Program-made: the position numbers and the translations under genes
NCBI GenBank assembly: GCA_036245525.1
Contig: BTPG01000006.1
Span: 70,919,964-70,983,963 of the forward strand
Origin: Semisulcospira habei
Taxonomy: Eukaryota > Mollusca > Gastropoda > Semisulcospiridae
Reading direction: 5' to 3'
Length of the DNA: 64,000 bases
The notes under the pieces: model-generated
Seen by the model: the letters and a program-made list of their open reading frames with translations, nothing else
What the model was told of the DNA's origin: nothing
Database searches by the model: none
Shown here: positions 55,675 through 64,000 of the stretch, piece by piece
Position numbering within the stretch: the stretch's first letter is position 1
Layout of the letters: each line of letters begins with the position of its first letter

Positions 55675-58592
55675 TCAGTCTATGAGTGGAGGTATTTGCA
55701 TTACCGTACTAACCCTGATTACAATATCAGGGTCAGCCGATTCCAAGACAGTATGGATAGCCGAAACGGTCGAATACTGTGTTCTAAAATCCCCGCACTC
55801 TGCGGCGAAGGCCCCACACTCAAATATCGCGTGGTCGAAGGTGAAGTCCTCGCCGCAGAGGCAGACCGGATCTGACCATCGGGTCCGCCAGCTATTCGTG
55901 AGTATTCTAGTAATGACATCGATAGTAAAAATCATTTTATGTATACTGTGATCTCTATTTATCCTATAAGCAAGGACACCAGGACATCTCTCAGCGAGTA
56001 CTTTCTTTTTAGAGGTATGCGACGATGGCATGGGGGTAGCTAGCGTCAAGATACTCCAGGGCTGCTGATCTTTGCAAATAAGGATTACTTTTTTTTAGTA
56101 ATGTTAGGAATCTCTATGTTAATAGAGGGAGCAAGGAGGGTCCAAGGGGGCACTGGAGACAATGGAACAGAAAAGATTGTGTGGGGCGCTACTCCGGCCA
56201 ATCTCTGGACTTTGCAGACTATGGAGGATAGTGTGGGTTCGATTTTTCGCCTTTGTATTGATTTGAATGCTTTTTCGAGGCGATCCATTTTAATTTCGTT
56301 GTTAAATGTTTCTTGTGCATAGTTGGTAGTTCCGAAGATGCGGTTAATATAGTTGGTACAGCTTTTTATTCTAAACATATCAAAGGGTAAAATATCAGTT
56401 AAAGCGTAAACTGCTTTGTTGGATGCATGGGATGGTACTCCCATGATACATTTAAGCGACCGCATTTCCGTGGATTCCAGAGATTTTAGACATTGTTTTG
56501 AGGCTGAGGAAAAACACTCAGCACCGAAATTAAGATTGGAACGAACCAGTGCATGATGGAGGTGCAATAGGAGTTTGGTGTTTTTTCCCCATGGTTCGTT
56601 CCTAAGTATTCTAATTAAATTTATTGCTTTGTTTGCTTTGAAAATAAGACTATTTATATGCGGAGTCCAGTTTAATGTGGACGTAAAGAGCACCCCTAAA
56701 AAATTTATTTGGTTTGTGACGGTTAGGGGGTGCTTAACACCGTAATTGGTTAGGGTGATTAAAGCTTGAAACTTAGCTTTACGTGGGCTGAAAATAATCA
56801 ACTGAGTTTTGTCAGAGGCTAACTCAAACCCATTTATTTCTAGCTATTTTTGAATTGTATCGATAGCCTTCTGAAATTTATCAGATTTATCTTTTGTTAC
56901 TTTCCTGCCGTCAAGGTTTTTGGTTTTAACAGGTTTCCATATGGCAATGTCGTCGGCGTACTGAGACAATTTTAGAGAAGTATTGGTATATTTATCAAGC
57001 TTAGATTGTAGATAAGCTGGCAAATCTGCCATCATAATATTAAATAATGTCGGGGCAAGGCAAGTGCCTTGAGGTACCCCGCAATCAGTTTTATGTGTTG
57101 CCGAGAGGGCCGCCCCATGTCAAACTTGCAGGGTGCGCTGCAAAAAATTTCGAAGATAATTATAAATGTTTCCACTTAACCCAAGCATTTTGACCTTCTG
57201 TAATAATTTTTTATGCCAGACGACGTCAAACGCCCGTTTGACGTCGAAAAAGCAGGCCATCACTTTTGGATTTCTTTTAAATGCCTGTTTAATAGAGGAA
57301 GAGAGAGTGTACAGTTGATCAGCTGTTGATCTCTTCTTGCGAAAGCCTGCTTGTACCATAGGAATTTACATTATTTTTTTCAAGAAAATAGTTCAGGCGA
57401 CATTTTACGAGCCGTTCGTATATCTTACTTACACGCGAAGTAAGGGTGGTAGGACGAAATGACGTAGGTAAATTGCGTGGTTTTTTTGGTTTAAGTATAG
57501 GGATTATTATCCCATGTTGCCAAGTTAGAGGTAGGCGGCCCTCCCCGTAACACTGGTTATATAATTTTAGCAGAATTTTTTTCCCTCCAAGGGGAGTTTC
57601 TTTAACATATTATAAGTTATTTCGTCTTGTCCCGGTGATGTTTTTGTAGACTTCACCTGGGACAGTACGGTATTTAATTCAGTTATAGTAAAGGGAAGAT
57701 TAATCCCAGTCGGGTCTTTCGCTGCTAACATGGATGGGTTTTGAAATGTTATTTTAGCTTCTTCCGTGATTCTAAAATTACTAGCCAACGGATTAAACTT
57801 TTTTTGTGGAGCTGATGGCGGCAAAGGTTTCCGCTAAAAGTTCAGCCTTTTCTTGATCAGTGGTATATTTAATACCATTATTAATCAAGGGGACTGGGGA
57901 AGGATTATACTTATTTTTTAGCTTTTTAACTATTTTCCACGCTTTACTCATATCAGTAGGCGATTGTATTTCAGTTTGAATTTGATATTTTAAATATGTA
58001 AGTTTAGCAATAGCTATAATTTTATTGCATTGTATATTAGCCGACTTCATTGCTACATGGTTTTATAGGTGTTCTAAACTTTTTCCACCTATTATAAGCT
58101 CTTTTTTTGTCTTTCACAGCCTTGTCACAGTCATCTGTCCACCAGGGGTTGACTGGTTTGCCGGGAGGGGCTCCCCTACTACGTGGGATGGCTATCTCCG
58201 CGGCATTAATTATGGCTGCAGTGTCGACGCCTCCAATGCCACGCCCCAACACGGTTTCATATAAGGACCAATTAGCCTTGTCGTATTGCAGTTTACCTTT
58301 TTTATGGGGGATGAGGGCAATAGGGGTTGCTGATTAAGCTCGAGGATCACTGGGAGGTGATCGCTATCCATAGCGTCATCGCCCAGCGTCCAAGAGGAAT
58401 CTAAATAAAGATTAGAAGAAATTAAGGTTAAGTCAACCGCTGATGGATATTGGTGGTCGCTATCAGGTACTCTGGTTATCTCTCCACTGTTTAAAATCAA
58501 TAAATTGGGGTTTAATATGTCTTGTGCTTGCTTGTGAGCTATTGTGCGTGTGGAAGGAATATTTGCGAGCCAAAGCGGGTGATGGATGTTTA
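55675..58592 (-). pseudogene. I-type LINE ORF2, second part (endonuclease end, RT, carboxy end)
   Basis: The endonuclease end HHPLW and AVDLTLISSNL, SDHLPVILEL (58644-58210) is followed by broken RT frames. RT motifs are GFRKKRSTADQLYTLSSSI, ACFFDVKRAFDVVWHKKLL, DCGVPQGTCLAPTLFNIM and an intact YADD (LSQYADDIAIW). After the RT comes LVRSNLNFGAECFSSASKQC and a region that should be RNase H. It shows only HAIVAY before a stop, and the rest appears deleted. It ends with CLCGEDFTFDHAIFEC, the usual Cys/His tail. The DVVWHxxLL motif and this tail point to the I/Nimb group. Confidence 0.82.
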
Positions 58593-59453
58593 TGTTACGT
58601 GGTGGAGTTGTAGTCGAAGTATGATAAACACACCAGACACACACGCACGTAGAGTTCTTTAAAGTAAACCTCGTTCAGCTGCAATCCGTCACACGTGGCT
58701 TAAGGATGTAGACAATACTGGAGTAACAGTTCCAACAATATTTAATTCAGCGATGCGATATCCACACAATAATGCACTTTCAAATGCACAAACTACTGAA
58801 TACAAAGTCTCTTTTGCTATGTCCACACTACGACTCAAAGTTTCTCACACAGCGTCTCTCGCAATAAACTGCGTATCTCTACAACTGACAAAGCAAGACA
58901 ATGTACTAACGGGCTTTCCCAGCGCCCTCCTTATAAATACTCCGAAATTCCAGAACCTTCTACGGAAATCATGCAACTCAACCAATCAGAACGAAACGCG
59001 CAGCCGAAACTCATTAACATGAACTTTCCAGAAACAATATATCAGGCTACAAAAACACGGCTGCTCACTTCAGCTCTAAATTCTAACGTATAATTAAGTC
59101 ACATAAAAGTATGGTATCCCTATCCCCTGGTAGCTCTATAAAGTACGAGAACATTCCCAAAACAAAACAAAAGGCTGCTCGATACACGCGCACATGAAAA
59201 CAAAAAGTAGCGAAAAATGTTGCGATGTCAACTAATCGACGTGACACTTACGAGGCCACCAGACAGTGCGACCTGTCTACAACGCACCGGACTAAACACA
59301 ACAAAACGAAATCGGCTCTACTCACGAACAAAAGAAAAACTTACTAAAAAAAACACGTGAAACGTAACCGTGATAGCTCAAATAAAAATCAGATCGTTAC
59401 CTACGAATAACACATGTACGCTCTCACAGGATAACACAACCACAATCGTAACA
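58593..59453 (+). mobile_element. solo LTR, 861 bp
   Basis: Terminal inverted TGTTACG and CGTAACA, flanked by the 5-bp direct repeat GTTTA (58588-58592 and 59454-59458). A plus-strand TATA-like TTATAAATA near 58931 and AATAAA near 59379 suggest plus orientation, but strand is uncertain. No internal retrovirus-like or Gypsy coding sequence is present, so it is a recombination product. It sits between GDLN and the HHPLW motif of the I-type LINE endonuclease. Confidence 0.85.
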
Positions 59454-59458
59454 GTTTA

Positions 59459-59899
59459 GGTCCCCCATAATCACACAGCAATCACCAGGAAGGGCCCGCA
59501 TCCACTCCAAACCAGTGGGGGCAACGGATTTTGGGGCATAGAGGTTAAGTAAATGTATCACTCTATGACCCGGAGTAATTTTTATTTAATATAGTGACTA
59601 TGGATTGGGTGTGTTTCATGTAGGGGAACAGGAGAGTTTAATACTTCGTGTTCAATCCCTAATTTTATACAGGTGGCTGTATGTATGAATTCATTGAATT
59701 TTTTACTAGATTCAGTTATAGGAGGATAGTGATAACCAGCAATACATGGTAGTTTCGATTTTATGGTAAGCAGAGATTGAAGACAGATAATCTGAGGATT
59801 ATGTTCATTTCTATAGTTAATCAAGAATTGAATGTTCCCAGTTATGGCTCGGCAGTTCCACTGTAGGAACTTCAAGCCTGTTATATCTTTTTCGCCCAT
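59459..59899 (-). pseudogene. I-type LINE ORF2, first part of endonuclease
   Basis: Starts MGEKDITGLKFLQWNCRAIT and contains PQIICLQSLL, where the expected catalytic Glu after LQ is Ser. It ends with CCVIMGDLN at the LTR insertion. Stops near 59582 interrupt it. Confidence 0.8.
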
Positions 59900-59974
59900 G
59901 GCGCTAGAGAGAAGTATCGTGAATATACTTTAGGCTGTTGCTTGACGGTCTTATTTACAATAAGGTGGTTCTAA

Positions 59975-60781
59975 CTAAATCATATCAGAGTTTGTGAGCA
60001 GGGGGACCAGGATGGTCATGATCAGCTGACTGAACTGTAACATGGCCATCACGATCCCCTGCACATTACCACGTGTGATCGCGCTGGTTAAAATCTGTGT
60101 TTGTTTATGGATGTCCCTGAGCATGAAAGACCTCAGCCCAGGGCCATTCTCAGTATGTCGGACTTCACCGAAATGGAGTGTCCTGCGTGACGACAGGGAT
60201 GTTTCCTCCCTGATGGGAGAGGGGGGAGGTGGAAATGGAGGCGATTCGTTCACAAGAAAAGTAGAAACATTTGGTGCAGTTTTATGACCCGGTGCATTCT
60301 GGATTAAGATGTCTCGATAAGACTCATCACCAGGTGCCACACGGGTTGCGTTTGATGTCAGATTTCCTGCTATTCTGGATTTAGATTTAATTGCATTAGA
60401 AGCATTTCGATTGCTATCTATCTGCACATTTGTTTTGGTAACTGGGTTGCGGTCTCTGGGGGCCTGGATCTGAGTCCACGCCGTGGAATCCAGGTCCCTG
60501 GGTAGGTTAATAGAAGTCATGGGTTGAGTTTTTTTGTTTTGGATGTTTATTTGGGCCCTCCTCACGGCCTCCTTATACGGGATATAGTTTTCATTCCTAA
60601 TTCGGTTGGCTTCACGAAAAAGGATAACCTGCGGGCATGTTTGGTAGGCGGCGCTATGGGCGCCGCGACAATTTACGCATTTAGGTACGGTGCTGTTCAG
60701 ACAGGCAGCACGGGAATGTTCTCGACTGCCACATCTAACGCACACTTGATGTTTGGATCTGCACACTCTTCCTGACATCAC
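59975..60781 (-). pseudogene. I-type LINE ORF1, zinc-knuckle gag-like protein
   Basis: An uninterrupted 268-codon frame with Cys/His knuckles: CVRCGSREHSRAAC and CVNCRGAHSAAYQTC. A basic, Ser/Asn-rich region and SPIREETSLSSRRT follow. In this LINE group such proteins bind the element RNA. The first residues read into family A sequence, so the true amino end is missing. The stop lies 75 nt before the ORF2 start. Confidence 0.8.
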
Positions 60782-60874
60782 TTTGAATCCATGTTCTTGG
60801 GGCAGTTAGGACATTTTGGTGCTGATATCAACGAAGACTGCAGAAACACAGTAACTGGCACCTAACGGGTTAAT
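60771..60874. mobile_element. hairpin element, family A (right half)
   Basis: CATCACTTTGAATCCATGTT through CTGGCACCTAACGGGTTAA. It is joined to the broken LINE ORF1. Confidence 0.75.
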
Positions 60875-60899
60875 CTGAAGATGTGAAGGAACAGAATGA

Positions 60900-61000
60900 G
60901 TTGTCTGCCATCAAGAGGTGTATATTCTCATGAATATCTGCGGCGACAAGGGCTCATGAGAATCATCGACTCTTGCGTTGTATTAAAGTATTATTTGGGC
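60900..61000. mobile_element. hairpin element, family A (old)
   Basis: ATCAAGAGGTGTATATTCTC and GGGCTCATGAGAATCATCGA arms with many mismatches. Confidence 0.55.
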
Positions 61001-61033
61001 AAGGGACTTAAATCGAGTTGCTCCACACAATAA

Positions 61034-61235
61034 GGGGTTATCAGGGTTTAACGTCCACGGCGCCAAAGTGATAATAATGGATGTACTAAAGGGCAGTTTA
61101 TGGGGGACAGAGACACCTATTGCCAATGGAGTAAGACCTGAACACTGATAAATTCAGACGACCTGCAGCTGTGTCGCTTTGATTTACCGGGACATTTCAA
61201 CGGACATGCTGCATAGAGCAAACCCGTCTTTTTAC
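61034..61235 (-). mobile_element. tRNA-derived SINE, copy 3 (3' part)
   Basis: GTTTAACGTCCACGGCGCC on the plus strand is the complement of the SINE 3' end. GGGGGACAGAGA, CCTGAACACTGAT and TTTCAACGGACATGCT follow in order. The tRNA-like head is absent. Confidence 0.75.
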
Positions 61236-61449
61236 CTGGGTTCGTAATGTCTACTTTGATAAGGACCAGAACATATCAACGGACATGCTATACAGAGCAA
61301 GCTCGTCTGTCTGATTTTGACAAAGGGTGCTAGTTTGAAATGGTACTAGTTCGCAATGTGTCCTTTGACAGGGAACAGGTTATAAAGAGCAAGCAGTCTT
61401 TTTACATGGGCGAAATGGTAGTTCGTAGTTGTGGACGAAAGAGAGAAAT

Positions 61450-61584
61450 TTACCCATTCAGTGCAGAGAAATAAGCGAACACCACCTAATTGCAATAGGT
61501 AGAGACCCTCATGAGCTCCCGCAGTTGAAGTTGACACCTCTTTGAATCCATGTCCCTGGGGCTTCTTTTTTTCTTTTTTCTTTT

Positions 61585-61639
<55 letters not shown>

Positions 61640-61790
61640 GGGGGGGGGGGGGGGGTTCTTCAATTAAAGAAAATAGCAGAAACGCAGCCTGCGTCAGCTG
61701 GTACTGAAGTAATTAACTAATAATGTTTGAATGTCCTAAAATGAACGACCTTTCTACTCTTTTGTACGCCCGGCAGCGAAAGGGTTAAAT
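61450..61790. mobile_element. hairpin element, family A, split by a T/G run
   Basis: TTACCCATTCAGTGCAGAGA start, a shortened hairpin near 61500-61530, then CCATGTCCCTGGGGC and a long T/G tract, resuming with AGAAACGCAGCCTGCGTCAG and ending near 61700-61790. Confidence 0.55.
61566..61656. repeat. poly-T run joined to poly-G run
   Basis: T-rich tract ending in about 18 G residues. Same arrangement as 1379-1439. Confidence 0.9.
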
Positions 61791-61954
61791 CATATCCTCA
61801 TGAGAACTTGCAGTCAAAGCGGTTCACCGGCATCGATCCTGGACCTAATTAGGCCTAATTAGTTTTAAGAACTAGGCAGACCCTGCATCCCGCACTGTAG
61901 TGACATGGTCTCAATCTGGTGTGTCTCGGTTCATCTTTCGTTCACGTTAATTGC

Positions 61955-62062
61955 GAGAGAGAATTGAATTGAATTGAATTGAAACTTTATTTTCTAATGA
62001 TGAAGACAGTAGGCACGCAGGCCTTTTTACATGTCTGTCCTTAATAACATTTTAAATAAATA
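61955..62062 (-). mobile_element. LINE 3' end with (CAATT)n tail
   Basis: On the minus strand, TATTAAGGACAGACATGT and GGCCTGCGTGCC lead to AAAATAAAGTTTC and CAATT repeats. Inverted relative of 1155-1265. Confidence 0.55.
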
Positions 62063-62115
62063 TAACAGCAGAAAAGGTAACAAGACAAATAAATAAAATA
62101 AAAAGAAGTGATATC

Positions 62116-62118
<3 letters not shown>

Positions 62119-62157
<39 letters not shown>
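62119..62157. repeat. (AAT)n microsatellite
   Basis: About 13 AAT units. Confidence 0.95.
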
Positions 62158-62159
<2 letters not shown>

Positions 62160-62175
62160 CAGAAATATTTCGCGC

Positions 62176-62178
62176 ACG

Positions 62179-62248
<70 letters not shown>
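62176..62248. repeat. (CA)n microsatellite
   Basis: CA array preceded by a few CGCA units. Confidence 0.95.
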
Positions 62249-62249
<1 letters not shown>

Positions 62250-62424
62250 TCAGTCAGATATAAGGCAGCACAAGGGTAACGCATGGTGTCTGTTACTCAA
62301 GTGATACGTTACAATCACGCACGCACGCACACAAACACACACGCACACATACTCACAAGTGCATATACAATAGATTTAAATAAACATAAAGATAAATCTA
62401 TTCCTCAATCCCTACACAATGTCG

Positions 62425-62795
62425 CAGATGTTGATGACGACATAATTGGTGCTGATAATACTGACGACTACAACGACTGTGATGATGACGACAAGATGAG
62501 GACGATGGTCATTATAATTATAACGACATGTGTGATGGCGATGAAAATGGTCATGCTCACAGTGACGGTGATACACGACGACAATGTTTATTAAGATGAC
62601 GACGACGATGGTGTAGACTATGATGAGGATTATGAAAACAATAAAGACGATAAAGATGATGACGTTTGTGATGTTGGTGTTGGTTACAATGATTATGATG
62701 AAGGATAATGACGACGAAAACGGTGATAATGATTCTGGTGATGACGATAATGATAATGACAACGACAACGACAATGATCATAGACGATGATCATA
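62425..62795. repeat. GAT/GAC-rich cryptic simple sequence
   Basis: Scrambled GAT, GAC and AAT triplets over about 370 bp. The frames here are repeat artefacts. Confidence 0.85.
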
Positions 62796-62815
62796 CATGT
62801 ATGCGACTTACTTAT

Positions 62816-62935
62816 ATTAAATCCAGACCAAAAAGGTGACTGCCGAGCGTGTAAAATGCAGAGAAGAACACAAAAAAAGAAAGAAACACGCTTAGAAAAG
62901 ACAGCTACAACAGAATTTACTTCTCTGACTTACTT
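62816..62935. repeat. fragments shared with 37550-37600 and 6765-6800
   Basis: CAAAAAGGTGACTGCCGAGC and GTGTAAAATGCAGAGAAG match the LINE fragment at 37558-37598. AAGAAAGAAACACGCTTAGA then matches the Penelope end near 6767. They appear to be small pieces of two elements side by side. Confidence 0.5.
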
Positions 62936-62951
62936 CTATGACGACACTTAC

Positions 62952-63078
62952 TCAAAGTAGTTATTGTGTCGACTGTTCATGCCGACCATCATCATGTCGT
63001 TGGGGATCATATGTTGTATATAAGATCCGATGCCGTTCATACTGATGGACATGCAGGATCCGGACTCATACACAACAC
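62952..63078 (-). CDS. orphan internal exon, unknown gene
   Basis: Acceptor TGACTGCCCAG and donor TTTGA|GTAAGT frame 127 nt, entry phase 1, exit phase 2. It encodes VVYESGSCMSISMNGIGSYI, then QHMIPNDMMMVGMNSRHNNY. The strong splice sites and unbiased composition favour a real exon. The Met-rich segment and single Cys do not point me to a family. No partner exon was identified in this window. Confidence 0.45.
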
Positions 63079-63190
63079 CTGGGCAGTCACAACAGTAGAG
63101 TAGAAACATCAATATTATAACATAGAAGTGGAGTGTTCGTATACTATCATTTCTAGACATACTGAGTAACTGACACTGCTGCAACTGTTC

Positions 63191-63235
63191 GATCCATAGT
63201 CACCGAGCGCGTTCCGCGCTCGGTGACTATGGATC
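63191..63235. repeat. perfect 21-bp stem hairpin, 3-nt loop
   Basis: GATCCATAGTCACCGAGCGC plus G pairs exactly with its inverse around TTC. It looks like a further hairpin family with one copy here. It lies just upstream of the orphan exon on that exon's strand. Confidence 0.85.
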
Positions 63236-63477
63236 AAACATTTGCAGAAGTGTCAGCCGCGACGTGTTTCCTCTGTAAAAGTGGTTTTGAAAGGTTCCAT
63301 TGTTTCCTGGATACTACAAAGGAAGATACCTCTATCCTTCGAAAGAAAAAGACAGTAAGGCCACTTTTGTGAAGCAGAGATTGTCACCGAATTACCTAGT
63401 GCCGAACAGTTTTGTGCGGACCGCACTGTCTTTCTCTCGCACCTGGCGGTGCAGCGAACGATTTTGGAAGTAGCCTG

Positions 63478-63872
63478 TGAAGGACGTGACTTCCAGTCAT
63501 TTTTGCCATTGGCATGAGGGGGAGGGGGAGGGGGGGGGAGGATATTTTGGTCCTGTTGGATCTGTACTGGCTGTGAGGGTGCTAACAGAGGATTTCCGGA
63601 AATCAGAAGTGGGTCAAAATTGCACGTGTTTCGACGAAAACAGTGGATGAAAAGACCGGACAACCTAGCGATATCGCACGTTTGTCCGGGCTTTTTATCC
63701 ACTGTTTTCGTCAGAACACGTGCAATTTTGATCCACTTCTGGTTTCCGAACGTCTGTTTGCCCCCTCACAGCCAGTACACATCCAACAGCACCAAAATAT
63801 CCTCCCCCACACCCCCTCTACCTCCCCCTATACCAGTGGCAGATATGACTGGAAGACACGTCCTTCAACGCT
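63478..63872. mobile_element. long palindromic element, family E (about 395 bp)
   Basis: Outer arms GAAGGACGTGACTTCCAGTC and its inverse, then a GGATATTTTGG arm, a CAGTACTGGCTGTGAGG-like arm and the central CGATATCGC core with CCCGGACAAAC arms. It shows that the small family E hairpins are cores of a larger inverted-repeat element. Confidence 0.8.
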
Positions 63873-64000
63873 TGAATTTGAATATCCGATCTTTTTTCCA
63901 AGATGCGTAGTCGCCAATGATTCCAGTCATCACGTGAGTACCTTGACTGGGGCAACGAAAGTTGAAGTTAGCCTCGGGTTTGTTCTGGAAATCTGCCAGA
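63873..64000. other. no gene seen
   Basis: Short terminal stretch. Nothing supported. Confidence 0.5.

Larger units (their letters stand above)
55600..60770 (-). mobile_element. I/Nimb-type LINE, two ORFs, decayed
   Basis: Zinc-knuckle ORF1 and endonuclease/RT ORF2 lie in the order expected for the I group. ORF1 is truncated at its 5' end by a family A fragment at 60771. An 861-bp solo LTR interrupts ORF2. Many stops show that it is old. Confidence 0.82.

Overview
The window reads as a non-coding-rich nuclear segment of an animal genome, most likely a marine invertebrate and probably a gastropod mollusc. This is inferred from GT-AG introns, dense (CA)n and (GA)n microsatellites, and the mix of Penelope, DIRS, RTE, L2/CR1 and I-type retroelements. 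There is no sign of prokaryotic gene organisation, so operons and Shine-Dalgarno sites do not apply.

The one complete host gene is an arylsulfatase B-like sulfatase on the minus strand. Its coding part runs from 35599 down to 12793 in 14 coding exons. All 13 junctions are GT-AG and in compatible phase, and the exons sum to 1485 nt (494 residues plus stop). It has a signal peptide, the Ca-binding Asp pair, the CSPSR formylglycine site and both sulfatase signatures. Three orphan exons of other genes are weaker calls: minus 2682-2921, plus 45186-45311 (PAN/apple-like) and minus 62952-63078.

The rest is mobile DNA. Region 1-12.7 kb: hairpin elements, microsatellites, the 3' end of an RTE-like LINE and a Penelope-like element (6751-9873) flanked by a 12-bp direct repeat. 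Region 13105-21216: a DIRS-type element in the last intron of the sulfatase gene, with two identical 167-bp inverted termini and a perfect 96-bp internal complementary region, but no recognisable reverse transcriptase or recombinase. Region 22-36.7 kb: the other sulfatase exons, with hairpin elements often within 10-45 nt of splice sites. Region 36.9-43.4 kb: three copies of one CR1/L2-group LINE, two of them head-to-tail. Region 43.4-47.5 kb: hairpins, an L2 tail, a tRNA-derived SINE and a 44-bp tandem array grown from a hairpin-element junction. Region 47.5-52.4 kb: an L2-group LINE inserted in an older repeat that also occurs near 3.1-4.3 kb. Region 53.3-54.5 kb: a second SINE and a second 44-bp tandem array. 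Region 55.6-60.8 kb: a decayed I/Nimb-type LINE interrupted by an 861-bp solo LTR with a 5-bp target duplication. Region 60.8-64 kb: hairpins, repeats and one orphan exon.

At least eight families of short, near-perfect palindromic elements recur more than 50 times. Several begin and end at TTAA, which suggests non-autonomous piggyBac-type elements. No transposase was seen in the window.
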